This document shows, one piece after another, positions 1-4,794 of a stretch of 7,905 nucleotides of DNA (position 1 is its first letter; each line of letters begins with the position of its first letter). Origin of the DNA: Desulfobacteraceae bacterium (lineage in GTDB: Bacteria > Desulfobacterota > DSM-4660 > Desulfatiglandales > B25-G16); assembly GCA_028572035.1 (NCBI GenBank), contig JAPVWE010000050.1, forward strand, positions 1 through 7,905, read 5' to 3'. A model generated the notes under the pieces. The model made no database searches and was not told where the DNA came from. It worked only from the letters and a program-made list of their open reading frames with translations. Both the position numbers and the translations under genes were made by a program.

Positions 1-995
1 ACATTGAACTTGAGTGGAAGAAATTGCTCTATTACCCAGATATTTGTCAGGAGATGTTCAGTTATCTTTTCAGTTATCAATGTTGAGCGCCCCCTCGCTA
101 AGGCCATATAAAGAACCAGTTGGTCGGCAAGGTGAGTATCAACAACTCCCTTTGAATCCAGAAATTTAATAAATTCATTGCAGGCATCATCAGCTACCTC
201 TTCTGCCCTTTTTCCTTTCCTACCCAATGAGGTAAACCCTCCTGTACTTCCTTCAAATTGAGCAGCCAGAAAGAGAGCCGTCCCCTGACCACGAGATGGG
301 CCATCCTCAATGGAGATAGTGGGCCGGAGCCCTAAATATTCAATCCTTTTTATGGCCTGGTCTCTCTGCCTCTCAGCTATACTTAAAGGGAGGTTGGAAA
401 CTGCGGAAAGCAGATGAAGATTGAGTAACTTGCCTCGATTGGAGAGGTTAATGGCCGTGAGGGCCTGCCTATTTTTTATGAAGGCCCTAACCATGCCTCC
501 TCCTTTAGGATACCACCCCCATTGATCAATCTCTAAAGAAACCTCTCCCCCCATCTTTTTAAGGGCAGGCAAAAACACAGCCTTAAGGTAATGAAAAGAT
601 GGACTCCAAGGAACATGGGTACCTCCGGTGATCTGAATTTGAGATGGGATTTTTCCAAAGAGCAAGACAGGAATCATGGTCTGTATTGCCAATCCGGTTG
701 AACCAGCAGTGCCGATGTGAAAGCGGTAATTTCCTCCTCTTATCTCTCCAGGCTCAAACACGAGCTCACCTGAGTCAACTTTTGTACCTTCAACCTTGGC
801 TCCAGTAATAGTCGTCAGTGCATTAACCGCTGTCAGGTGCTGGGGTCTTAGTCCTGGTTTTTTTCTGTTACCCCTGATGTGATTAATATGTAAAGGCACC
901 TTAAAGATAGCAGAGAGGGTTAGGGCCGTTCTGAGTATTTGACCTCCTCCTTCTCCGTATCTGCCATCTATGGTAACCTCTTTCCTTTGTTTCAT
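1..995 (-). CDS. rtcA: RNA 3'-terminal phosphate cyclase, C-terminus cut by window edge
   Basis: This enzyme uses ATP to convert an RNA 3'-phosphate into a 2',3'-cyclic phosphate through an enzyme-AMP intermediate, in the cytoplasm. My translation of the minus strand is open from the ATG at 995 to the left edge, 331 codons. It shows the N-terminal signature GEGGGQILR (residues 14-22), then NRKKPGLRPQH, GTAGST and GGTHVPWSPS, and near the end HLADQLVL and HLLTNI. The His of HLLTNI (residue 314, codon 54-56) aligns with the adenylated catalytic His309 of E. coli RtcA. The family is about 340 residues long, so probably only 10-20 residues are missing. The frame has a stop at 1032-1034 and this ATG is the first start after it; the ribosome-binding site is weak. 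No rtcB or rtcR is in view. The 355-bp gap upstream suggests its own transcript, but I found no clear promoter. Confidence 0.95.
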   Translation of the reverse strand, partial: MKQRKEVTIDGRYGEGGGQILRTALTLSAIFKVPLHINHIRGNRKKPGLRPQHLTAVNALTTITGAKVEGTKVDSGELVFEPGEIRGGNYRFHIGTAGSTGLAIQTMIPVLLFGKIPSQIQITGGTHVPWSPSFHYLKAVFLPALKKMGGEVSLEIDQWGWYPKGGGMVRAFIKNRQALTAINLSNRGKLLNLHLLSAVSNLPLSIAERQRDQAIKRIEYLGLRPTISIEDGPSRGQGTALFLAAQFEGSTGGFTSLGRKGKRAEEVADDACNEFIKFLDSKGVVDTHLADQLVLYMALARGRSTLITEKITEHLLTNIWVIEQFLPLKFN

Positions 996-1349
996 CAGAG
1001 AATACTCTAAGATTTCTGCCTTTGAATTTGGTTAATCTGTAAGGTCCATTCTAATAAACAGGTAAGTGTTCAGGTAGCCACCAAGGCACCAAGACACAAA
1101 GAACGGATATGAGTTTTACCCCCTTATCTGAAAAGGAAGAAGGCATTGCAAGAAAAACAGTTCATCAAAAAGGGTATTAAAAGAATAATTCTGTAATTTT
1201 AGTGCCTTGGTGTCTTGTATGGTTAAAGTTAAATAAAAAGAGGCAAAAGGTCATTTTTCTATTTTCCCTTAAAATTTCAATTCCAATTTTGCAGCCAAGC
1301 AGGAGATGATAACCAACCTTGTCAAATTGGTTACAAATTATTTTATGTC
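996..1349. other. Non-coding gap between rtcA and the WbqC-family gene
   Basis: No credible gene is visible in this 354-bp stretch. It contains the inverted pair of CACCAAGGCAC repeats at 1079-1089 and 1202-1212. It also has a 7-bp hairpin, TAACCAA (1310-1316) pairing with TTGGTTA (1327-1333), just downstream of the WbqC-family stop codon. That hairpin lacks a following T-run on either strand, so it is at best a weak 3' end for the mobA transcript. The rtcA promoter should lie here, but I could not find a good -35/-10 pair. Confidence 0.6.
1077..1217. repeat. Inverted pair of CACCAAGGCAC-type repeats
   Basis: The left copy at 1077-1101 is built of near-tandem words (CCACCAAGG, CACCAAGAC, ACAAAG). 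The right copy at about 1202-1217 is its inverted counterpart, GTGCCTTGGTGTCTTG. An 11-bp core is perfect in both: CACCAAGGCAC at 1079-1089 and GTGCCTTGGTG at 1202-1212. The AT-rich interval between them has no open frame. From memory, similar short words occur many times in intergenic regions of several environmental Gram-negative genomes. Whether the two copies are the ends of one element or two separate copies cannot be told from one window. Confidence 0.5.
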
Positions 1350-2036
1350 TTACTCTGGACACAAGATCTCGTGACTTTTTGGGCCACAGTTAAAGAGAAG
1401 GTCAAAGGCGGAAAGATTATGGATAAATTCACCCCAGAGCTGGGGATAGACAGGAGAGGGAGGGGTAAAAAAATGTAGGTTTATCCCTGCATCAGAAAAT
1501 AGTTCCTGATCGAGATGCTTTTCTGCACTCCTCTGGGCCAGATAGTCAGATGAGCCTATTTTCCTGCAAATTTCAATCAGAAGGTCATTCCCTCTCCCTT
1601 TAATGCCTAAACTGGACAGCAAAATCAGGGGTGTGTCAATCATCAGATGTTTTTTCAGGTACTGGATTATGCTCATATTTAGATCTATAAGTTTTTCAAA
1701 TCTTTCTGAAAAGATCTCACTCACAAAGTCCAAATGCTCTCTGAAATATGGTGCATGGGCATAGGAGGTCTTTAGGCTTGCTAAATGTTTTTTTCTCCAG
1801 TTCCCTTCGGGGAATATGGTTACCTCATTGATCTTTTGTAGACCCAATCCCTTTCTCCATACGGGTATGGTAATCCATAGGGCTCCCTGATCATTCTTAA
1901 AGCGATTCCTGGTTATCCATGTCGTCCTCTGAGGGAATTGAACATCATCCAAAATAACCATCATGTCGGAAAGATGGGCCTTCAAAAAGAATCCAGGAAA
2001 TGGGGCAAAAAATGGTTGGTAGGTAGATACGATCAT
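1350..2036 (-). CDS. WbqC-like family protein
   Basis: This is a member of the WbqC-like family, often encoded in polysaccharide or O-antigen loci. The biochemical activity is not firmly established and I assign none. Family marks are the N-terminal YQPFFAPFPGFF (the usual form is HQPNYLPWLGYF), then LDDVQFPQRTTW followed by RNRFK, a basic RKKHLASLKTSY segment, and the C-terminal FDLLFNCG. At 228 residues it has roughly the family length. No signal peptide or membrane segment is seen, so it is probably cytoplasmic. I place the start at ATG 2036 because the family pattern begins right there. An upstream TTG at 2051 would add five residues and sits 3 nt after the mobA stop, preceded by AAGG at good spacing. 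Either choice puts the gene directly behind mobA, so the two are cotranscribed and perhaps translationally coupled. Confidence 0.85.
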   Translation of the reverse strand: MIVSTYQPFFAPFPGFFLKAHLSDMMVILDDVQFPQRTTWITRNRFKNDQGALWITIPVWRKGLGLQKINEVTIFPEGNWRKKHLASLKTSYAHAPYFREHLDFVSEIFSERFEKLIDLNMSIIQYLKKHLMIDTPLILLSSLGIKGRGNDLLIEICRKIGSSDYLAQRSAEKHLDQELFSDAGINLHFFTPPSPVYPQLWGEFIHNLSAFDLLFNCGPKSHEILCPE

Positions 2037-2054
2037 TTTCCCTTTTTTCAAAGC

Positions 2055-2681
2055 TCAAGCCTTCAAAAGAGATTGAATCGTGGCAAATTCATCAGGTGTG
2101 TTGATATTTAGAAATGCCCTGCTTGGGGAACCAAATCTCCTGATCTCGTCTTCTTTAACATACCTGACCGGTACTTGGTCATAAAAAAGTCTGACCTGGT
2201 AACGTTTAGAGTCAATGAGGTTTCTGATGGGACCCAAACAGGATTGGGCATAGATAGCATGGAGAGGTTCGATGTCATTGGCTACTGAGGGAACCACGGC
2301 AGCATGATTATCCTGTATATCCACCATGTAGCGGACTAAATGCTTGTTAATAAATGGCATATCACATGCAACAAAGAATCCTGCCTGGCAAGATATACTC
2401 ATCAGCCCTGTGTATATCCCTCCTATGGGGCCTAACCCTTTAATAAGATCCTCTACCAGCGGTATTCCGAGATATTCATAGCCCTTCTTTTCATTGGTGA
2501 CCAAAATCACCCGTTTAAAGATATTCTTCATATCCTCTGTTATGCGGTCGATCAATCGGATGCCCCCAATCTCAAGAAAGGCCTTGTTCTTGCCATAGCG
2601 TTTACTTGATCCGCCAGTCAGTATTACGCCTGCCATGTGGCCGTAGGTCTTTTTTTGCTCGGATTTTTCTTTTCTTTTCAT
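2055..2681 (-). CDS. mobA: Molybdenum cofactor guanylyltransferase
   Basis: MobA transfers GMP from GTP to molybdopterin cofactor, giving the guanine dinucleotide form used by DMSO-reductase-type enzymes. Numbered from ATG 2681, the nucleotide-binding signature is GVILTGGSSKRYGKNK (18-33), followed by GLGPIGGIYTGL, the acidic metal-binding motif CDMPF (Asp107), EPLHAIY (138-144) and the C-terminal FLNINTPDEF. These are standard MobA landmarks. At 208 residues it is longer than E. coli MobA (194) by a lysine-rich leader, MKRKEKSEQKKTYGH. A second ATG at 2636 would give 193 residues, but neither start has a clear ribosome-binding site. The promoter at 2690-2718 places the 5' end almost at ATG 2681. 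No other cofactor-synthesis gene is nearby, so a MobA-like transferase of different specificity is possible, though the motifs favour MobA. Confidence 0.9.
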   Translation of the reverse strand: MKRKEKSEQKKTYGHMAGVILTGGSSKRYGKNKAFLEIGGIRLIDRITEDMKNIFKRVILVTNEKKGYEYLGIPLVEDLIKGLGPIGGIYTGLMSISCQAGFFVACDMPFINKHLVRYMVDIQDNHAAVVPSVANDIEPLHAIYAQSCLGPIRNLIDSKRYQVRLFYDQVPVRYVKEDEIRRFGSPSRAFLNINTPDEFATIQSLLKA

Positions 2682-2689
2682 ATTGGTAC

Positions 2690-2718
2690 TTTATACACAA
2701 ATCTCTTTTATTCGTCAA
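2690..2718 (-). promoter_or_regulatory. Sigma-70 promoter of mobA-wbqC
   Basis: On the minus strand, TTGACG (2718-2713) and TATAAA (2695-2690) are separated by exactly 17 bp. Each differs from consensus at one position. Transcription would begin at about 2681-2684, at or within three bases of the ATG at 2681. Confidence 0.65.
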
Positions 2719-2744
2719 AACACAGAGCCTAGCTCAATGCAACT

Positions 2745-2754
2745 TCTCATGAGA
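2745..2754. promoter_or_regulatory. 10-bp perfect palindrome between divergent promoters
   Basis: TCTCATGAGA is perfectly self-complementary. It lies between the -35 boxes of the mobA promoter (2713-2718) and the infA promoter (2822-2827). The position suits an operator, but a single 10-bp palindrome is weak evidence. Confidence 0.2.
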
Positions 2755-2821
2755 TTTTTCTCGTAAAATGGGTATTACGTAGGAAAAATTTTGCTATCTT
2801 AAGAAATGTTAACGTAACCTA

Positions 2822-2850
2822 TTGACATAAAAGGTGTTTTATGCTATATA
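2822..2850 (+). promoter_or_regulatory. Strong sigma-70 promoter of infA
   Basis: A perfect -35 box TTGACA (2822-2827) and a -10 box TATATA (2845-2850) are separated by 17 bp. The expected transcription start is near 2857, giving infA a leader of about 44 nt. This is the best-looking promoter in the window. Confidence 0.75.
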
Positions 2851-2891
2851 GAAACAGAATTTCTCAGGAGAGTTCAAAACAATAAAAAAGA

Positions 2892-2898
2892 GAGGAGG
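2892..2898 (+). promoter_or_regulatory. Ribosome-binding site deciding the infA TTG start
   Basis: GAGGAGG is a near-perfect Shine-Dalgarno sequence. The full motif ends only 2 nt before the TTG at 2901, but its first part, GAGG (2892-2895), sits at a normal 5-nt spacing. An in-frame stop at 2883-2885 rules out any start further upstream. Confidence 0.7.
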
Positions 2899-2900
2899 AA

Positions 2901-3119
2901 TTGAGTAGAGACGATCTAATACATTTAGAAGGCATGGTCACACGGATGTTGGGGGGAGGAACCATGGAAATTGAGTGTGACAAAGGGATTAAAATTACTG
3001 CTGTGCTTTCCGGTCGAATGAAGAAGAATAAGATCAAGGTGATAAGTGGAGATAGGGTTCAGGTTAGTGTCTCCCCCTACGATACCCGCCATGGCCTGAT
3101 TACCTACCGCCTGAAATAG
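2901..3119 (+). CDS. infA: Translation initiation factor IF-1
   Basis: IF-1 binds the A site of the 30S subunit and helps IF-2 and IF-3 select the initiator tRNA. The product is one small OB-fold of 72 residues, exactly the length of E. coli IF-1. It carries the expected LEGMVTRMLGG, the basic SGRMKKNKIKV strand, GDRVQVSVSPYD and the terminal GLITYRLK. The start is a TTG: homology requires the protein to begin with the residues SRDDLIHLEG, and no ATG precedes them after the stop at 2883. The gene stands alone behind its own strong promoter, not in a ribosomal-protein operon. It diverges from mobA and converges on the yjbQ-family gene. Its LGGGTMEIECDKG segment differs from the enterobacterial sequence, so it might be a second infA copy. 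Only the rest of the genome can tell. Confidence 0.93.
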   Translation: MSRDDLIHLEGMVTRMLGGGTMEIECDKGIKITAVLSGRMKKNKIKVISGDRVQVSVSPYDTRHGLITYRLK

Positions 3120-3145
3120 AATCTTAATTCTTTTGGAAGAGCCTT

Positions 3146-3170
3146 ATATTCCTGCCTAAAAGGCGAATAT
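3146..3170. terminator. Imperfect hairpin between convergent infA and yjbQ-family gene
   Basis: ATATTC (3146-3151) pairs with GAATAT (3165-3170), and GCCT (3154-3157) pairs with AGGC (3161-3164) around an AAA loop, leaving a 2-nt CT bulge. It sits midway between two convergent genes and could serve both directions. There is no T-run on either side, so it is not a canonical intrinsic terminator. Confidence 0.3.
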
Positions 3171-3204
3171 CTCTCTCTGACGGAGTAGATCACAGGAGAG
3201 CTGT

Positions 3205-3621
3205 TTAGCCAATTGCCTGGAATATCAATCTTCTGTGCCTCTCTCTGTTGTCAAAATCTATCAAAACGATCTGTTGCCAGGTACCAGTAGCCGGTACGTT
3301 GCCCAAGAAAGGTACTGTTAGGGAGGCCTTACATATTGCTGATCTGACATGAGAAAAGCCATTTCCGTCGCCCCACCTTAGATTATGCTTGTATTCTATG
3401 GTTTGCGGAATCAGTCTTTCAAAGGCATCTTTCAAATCCCTAATAGCACCTGATTCAAATTCAATAGTCGTTACCCCTGCTGTGGAGCCGGGGACAAATA
3501 TGATAACCGAGCCTTCGGAGAAGGGCAGCTTTCTTACAAAATCGGCTACCAGTGGGGTGATATCCTGAACATCATTAAAACCTCTTGCCTCTATTTCAAC
3601 CTCTTTGGTAACAACTGCCAT
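3205..3621 (-). CDS. YjbQ/UPF0047 family protein (secondary thiamine-phosphate synthase type)
   Basis: This 138-residue protein belongs to the YjbQ (UPF0047) family, a small trimeric beta-barrel fold. Some members show weak thiamine-phosphate synthase activity, but the true cellular role is unsettled. Visible family marks are the phosphate-site-like PGSTAGVTTIEFESG (44-58), YKHN (His79), DGNGFSHVRSA (His91), and the C-terminal GTWQQIVLIDFDNRERHRR. The STAG.TTIE form, in place of the HTSA..INEN form of E. coli YjbQ, is the variant I associate with archaea and anaerobic bacteria. The start is secure: ATG 3621 is preceded by CTCCTC on the plus strand (GAGGAG in the message, 3630-3635) at 8 nt. 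Its upstream region carries a GC-rich insert whose left direct repeat overlaps the ribosome-binding site by one base. Confidence 0.9.
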   Translation of the reverse strand: MAVVTKEVEIEARGFNDVQDITPLVADFVRKLPFSEGSVIIFVPGSTAGVTTIEFESGAIRDLKDAFERLIPQTIEYKHNLRWGDGNGFSHVRSAICKASLTVPFLGNVPATGTWQQIVLIDFDNRERHRRLIFQAIG

Positions 3622-3634
3622 AACACAATCTCCT

Positions 3635-3774
3635 CTAATTTAAGTGCCTAGAGTGAGCTGAATCAGCCTCAGGCTGATAAAGTGCCCGCCCGCCCTGGCG
3701 TGACGACTTTGTAGCGCTCTCAGGCTTACCAAAGCCAGGTCTGGGCCAGGGCGAAAACCTGCGCCCTAATTTAA
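3635..3774. mobile_element. GC-rich 122-bp segment flanked by 9-bp direct repeats (MITE-like candidate)
   Basis: CTAATTTAA occurs perfectly at 3635-3643 and 3766-3774. The 122 bp between (3644-3765) are about 61% G+C by hand count, whereas the flanks are strikingly AT-rich. Inside are a perfect 8-bp palindromic hairpin, ATCAGCCT-C-AGGCTGAT (3662-3678), a 9-bp inverted pair CGCCCTGGC (3691-3699) and GCCAGGGCG (3745-3753), and GGCTT (3723-3727) with AAGCC (3732-3736). This pattern fits a small non-coding mobile element with a target-site duplication. No transposase gene or clean terminal inverted repeat is visible, so the call rests on the direct repeats, the composition jump and the internal symmetry. 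Confidence 0.4.
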
Positions 3775-3802
3775 TAGTATAGGAATTTCCATTTTAAGTC
3801 CT

Positions 3803-3879
3803 TGTAGGGGCGGAATTTATGACGCCCGTCATTGCGGGTTCGATGAATCGAACCCCTACAGGTCCGCACCGAAGGTGCG
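3803..3879. repeat. Hairpin-rich intergenic repeat with TGTAGGGG / CCCCTACA ends
   Basis: TGTAGGGG (3803-3810) and CCCCTACA (3853-3860) form an 8-bp outer inverted pair. Inside, GGGTTCGAT (3836-3844) and ATCGAACCC (3847-3855) make a perfect 9-bp stem with a 2-nt turn, and CCCG (3825-3828) can pair with CGGG (3835-3838). Next to it, CGCACC (3865-3870) and GGTGCG (3874-3879) form a 6-bp stem with a GAA turn. From memory, TGTAGGGGCG-type palindromes are common dispersed repeats in Desulfobacterota and some other environmental bacteria. The element overlaps the 3' end of rsmG and provides its TAG stop. Confidence 0.6.
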
Positions 3880-4545
3880 ATATGTTCTTTCTTTTTTCAG
3901 GATAAGGAGGTATCTCTTTCCCTCTGTTTTTGGGAGGCTATAGGAAACATTTTCACTGATCCTGAAATTTAGTTCCTCCATTAGTCTCTCACTATCTTCG
4001 ATCTCCTGTTCAACCTTTGACCCCTTGTAGGTTACCAAAAGACTGCCCGGTTCAAGATAAGGGGAACAGATGTTAATTGTTTTTTTTAGTGGTGCCAGGG
4101 CGCGTGCGGTAACAATATCATAGAAATGGAACAGTGTAGGCAGATCAGCCTGTTTTTCTGCCCGGCCCTTATATGCCTCAATGCCTTTGAGTTCTAATTT
4201 TCTGATCATATCCTTTAGGAAACTGACCTTTTTGGCTTTTGATTCGAGAAGGTGGACCTCAAATTCCGGTCTTGCTATCTTGAGTGGCAGGCCGGGAATA
4301 CCGGCTCCTGAACCTATGTCAAGCACTGTGCCACTTGATGGAAGATATGGGAGAGCTACCAGGGGATCAAGAAGGAGTTTTGTGATCATCTCCCTTTTTT
4401 CTGATATGCCCGTGAGATTCATTCGCCTGTTCCATGACCATAACCCTTGCAGGAAAAGAGCAAAGAGGTGTAACTGTTTTTCTGAAAGCTTAACCCCAAA
4501 TCCGTGGGCACCTTCTTTTAGTAATCGGCGATCTTCGTTTTTCAA
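3856..4545 (-). CDS. rsmG: 16S rRNA (guanine527-N7)-methyltransferase RsmG (GidB)
   Basis: RsmG methylates N7 of G527 in 16S rRNA using S-adenosylmethionine. From TTG 4545 the protein is 229 residues; E. coli RsmG has 207. It shows the leader WNRRMNLTG, the SAM-binding loop VLDIGSGAGIPGLPL, the acidic LLESKAKKVSFL, the VTARALAPL motif and the YKGSK/RYLLILKK end. The usual RH.LDSL segment reads TKLLLDPL here, losing the common His and Ser. The frame stays open to a TTG at 4638 (260 residues), but that codon has no ribosome-binding site and coincides with a TTGACA box, while TTG 4545 has AGGA at 4-nt spacing. The last nine residues (TYRTFGADL) and the stop lie in or beside a dispersed repeat. 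The gene diverges from def. I see no neighbouring mnmG or parA, its common partners. Confidence 0.9.
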   Translation of the reverse strand: MKNEDRRLLKEGAHGFGVKLSEKQLHLFALFLQGLWSWNRRMNLTGISEKREMITKLLLDPLVALPYLPSSGTVLDIGSGAGIPGLPLKIARPEFEVHLLESKAKKVSFLKDMIRKLELKGIEAYKGRAEKQADLPTLFHFYDIVTARALAPLKKTINICSPYLEPGSLLVTYKGSKVEQEIEDSERLMEELNFRISENVSYSLPKTEGKRYLLILKKERTYRTFGADL

Positions 4546-4609
4546 CTTTTCCTGAGATATGTTTTGCGAGAAGATTTGAATAGTATATGATTGATTGAAG
4601 CCAACTATC

Positions 4610-4638
4610 AGAGTAGTTTCAGGATATAAAGTTGTCAA
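4610..4638 (-). promoter_or_regulatory. Candidate sigma-70 promoter of rsmG
   Basis: On the minus strand, a perfect TTGACA (4638-4633) is followed after 17 bp by TACTCT (4615-4610), which keeps the three most conserved -10 positions. Transcription from about 4603 would leave a leader of roughly 58 nt before TTG 4545. A nearby TATACT could serve as an alternative -10. Confidence 0.4.
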
Positions 4639-4654
4639 GATACAAGCATTTTAG

Positions 4655-4705
4655 TTGAAGATTTTCAATTGACCATTTTCGATTGTTCAATCTTCAATGG
4701 TCAAT
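4655..4705. repeat. Paired inverted repeats between rsmG and def
   Basis: TTGAAGATT (4655-4663) is inverted as AATCTTCAA (4689-4697), and ATTGACCATT (4668-4677) is inverted as AATGGTCAAT (4696-4705). Both matches are perfect (9 and 10 bp). The two pairs are interleaved, so they cannot form fully at the same time. The segment is made of variations on the words TTGAAGATT and ATTGACCATT, like a degenerate intergenic repeat. It lies upstream of both divergent genes. Confidence 0.5.
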
Positions 4706-4725
4706 AGTCACTTGACGATAGTGGC

Positions 4726-4754
4726 TTGATTTTTTGCAGTGAAGGGGTTAGATT
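4726..4754 (+). promoter_or_regulatory. Candidate promoter of the def-fmt-rpe operon
   Basis: TTGATT (4726-4731) and TAGATT (4749-4754) are 17 bp apart, each matching consensus at four of six positions. The expected start near 4761 gives a leader of about 32 nt, ending in the hairpin over the def ribosome-binding site. Confidence 0.35.
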
Positions 4755-4772
4755 ATCCCGGTAAGAGTCACG

Positions 4773-4794
4773 ATTGTTCAGGGTAAAGAACAAT
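4773..4794 (+). promoter_or_regulatory. Hairpin enclosing the def ribosome-binding site and start codon
   Basis: ATTGTTC (4773-4779) pairs perfectly with GAACAAT (4788-4794). The 8-nt loop AGGGTAAA (4780-4787) contains the only Shine-Dalgarno-like sequence, and the right arm includes the first two bases of the def ATG. The stem is A/T-rich, so it would be of modest stability. Confidence 0.35.

Noticed and set aside
1310..1333. TAACCAA/TTGGTTA hairpin as a rho-independent terminator of mobA-wbqC
   Set aside because: There is no T-run after the stem on either strand and the loop is 10 nt.
1177..1362. 61-residue minus-strand frame overlapping the WbqC-family 3' end
   Set aside because: It runs through one arm of the CACCAAGGCAC repeat pair, has no ribosome-binding site and no family resemblance.
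3622..3855. tRNA or known riboswitch in the GC-rich gap
   Set aside because: I could not draw a cloverleaf, a T-loop, or the conserved core of a TPP riboswitch.
3803..3860. CRISPR-like or attachment-site interpretation of the TGTAGGGG palindrome
   Set aside because: It is a single unit with no regularly spaced copies, no cas gene, and no integrase or tRNA nearby.
4181..4555. 124-residue plus-strand frame inside rsmG
   Set aside because: It is antisense to a confidently assigned methyltransferase; its composition (Ser/Arg/Pro-rich) is typical of a shadow frame.
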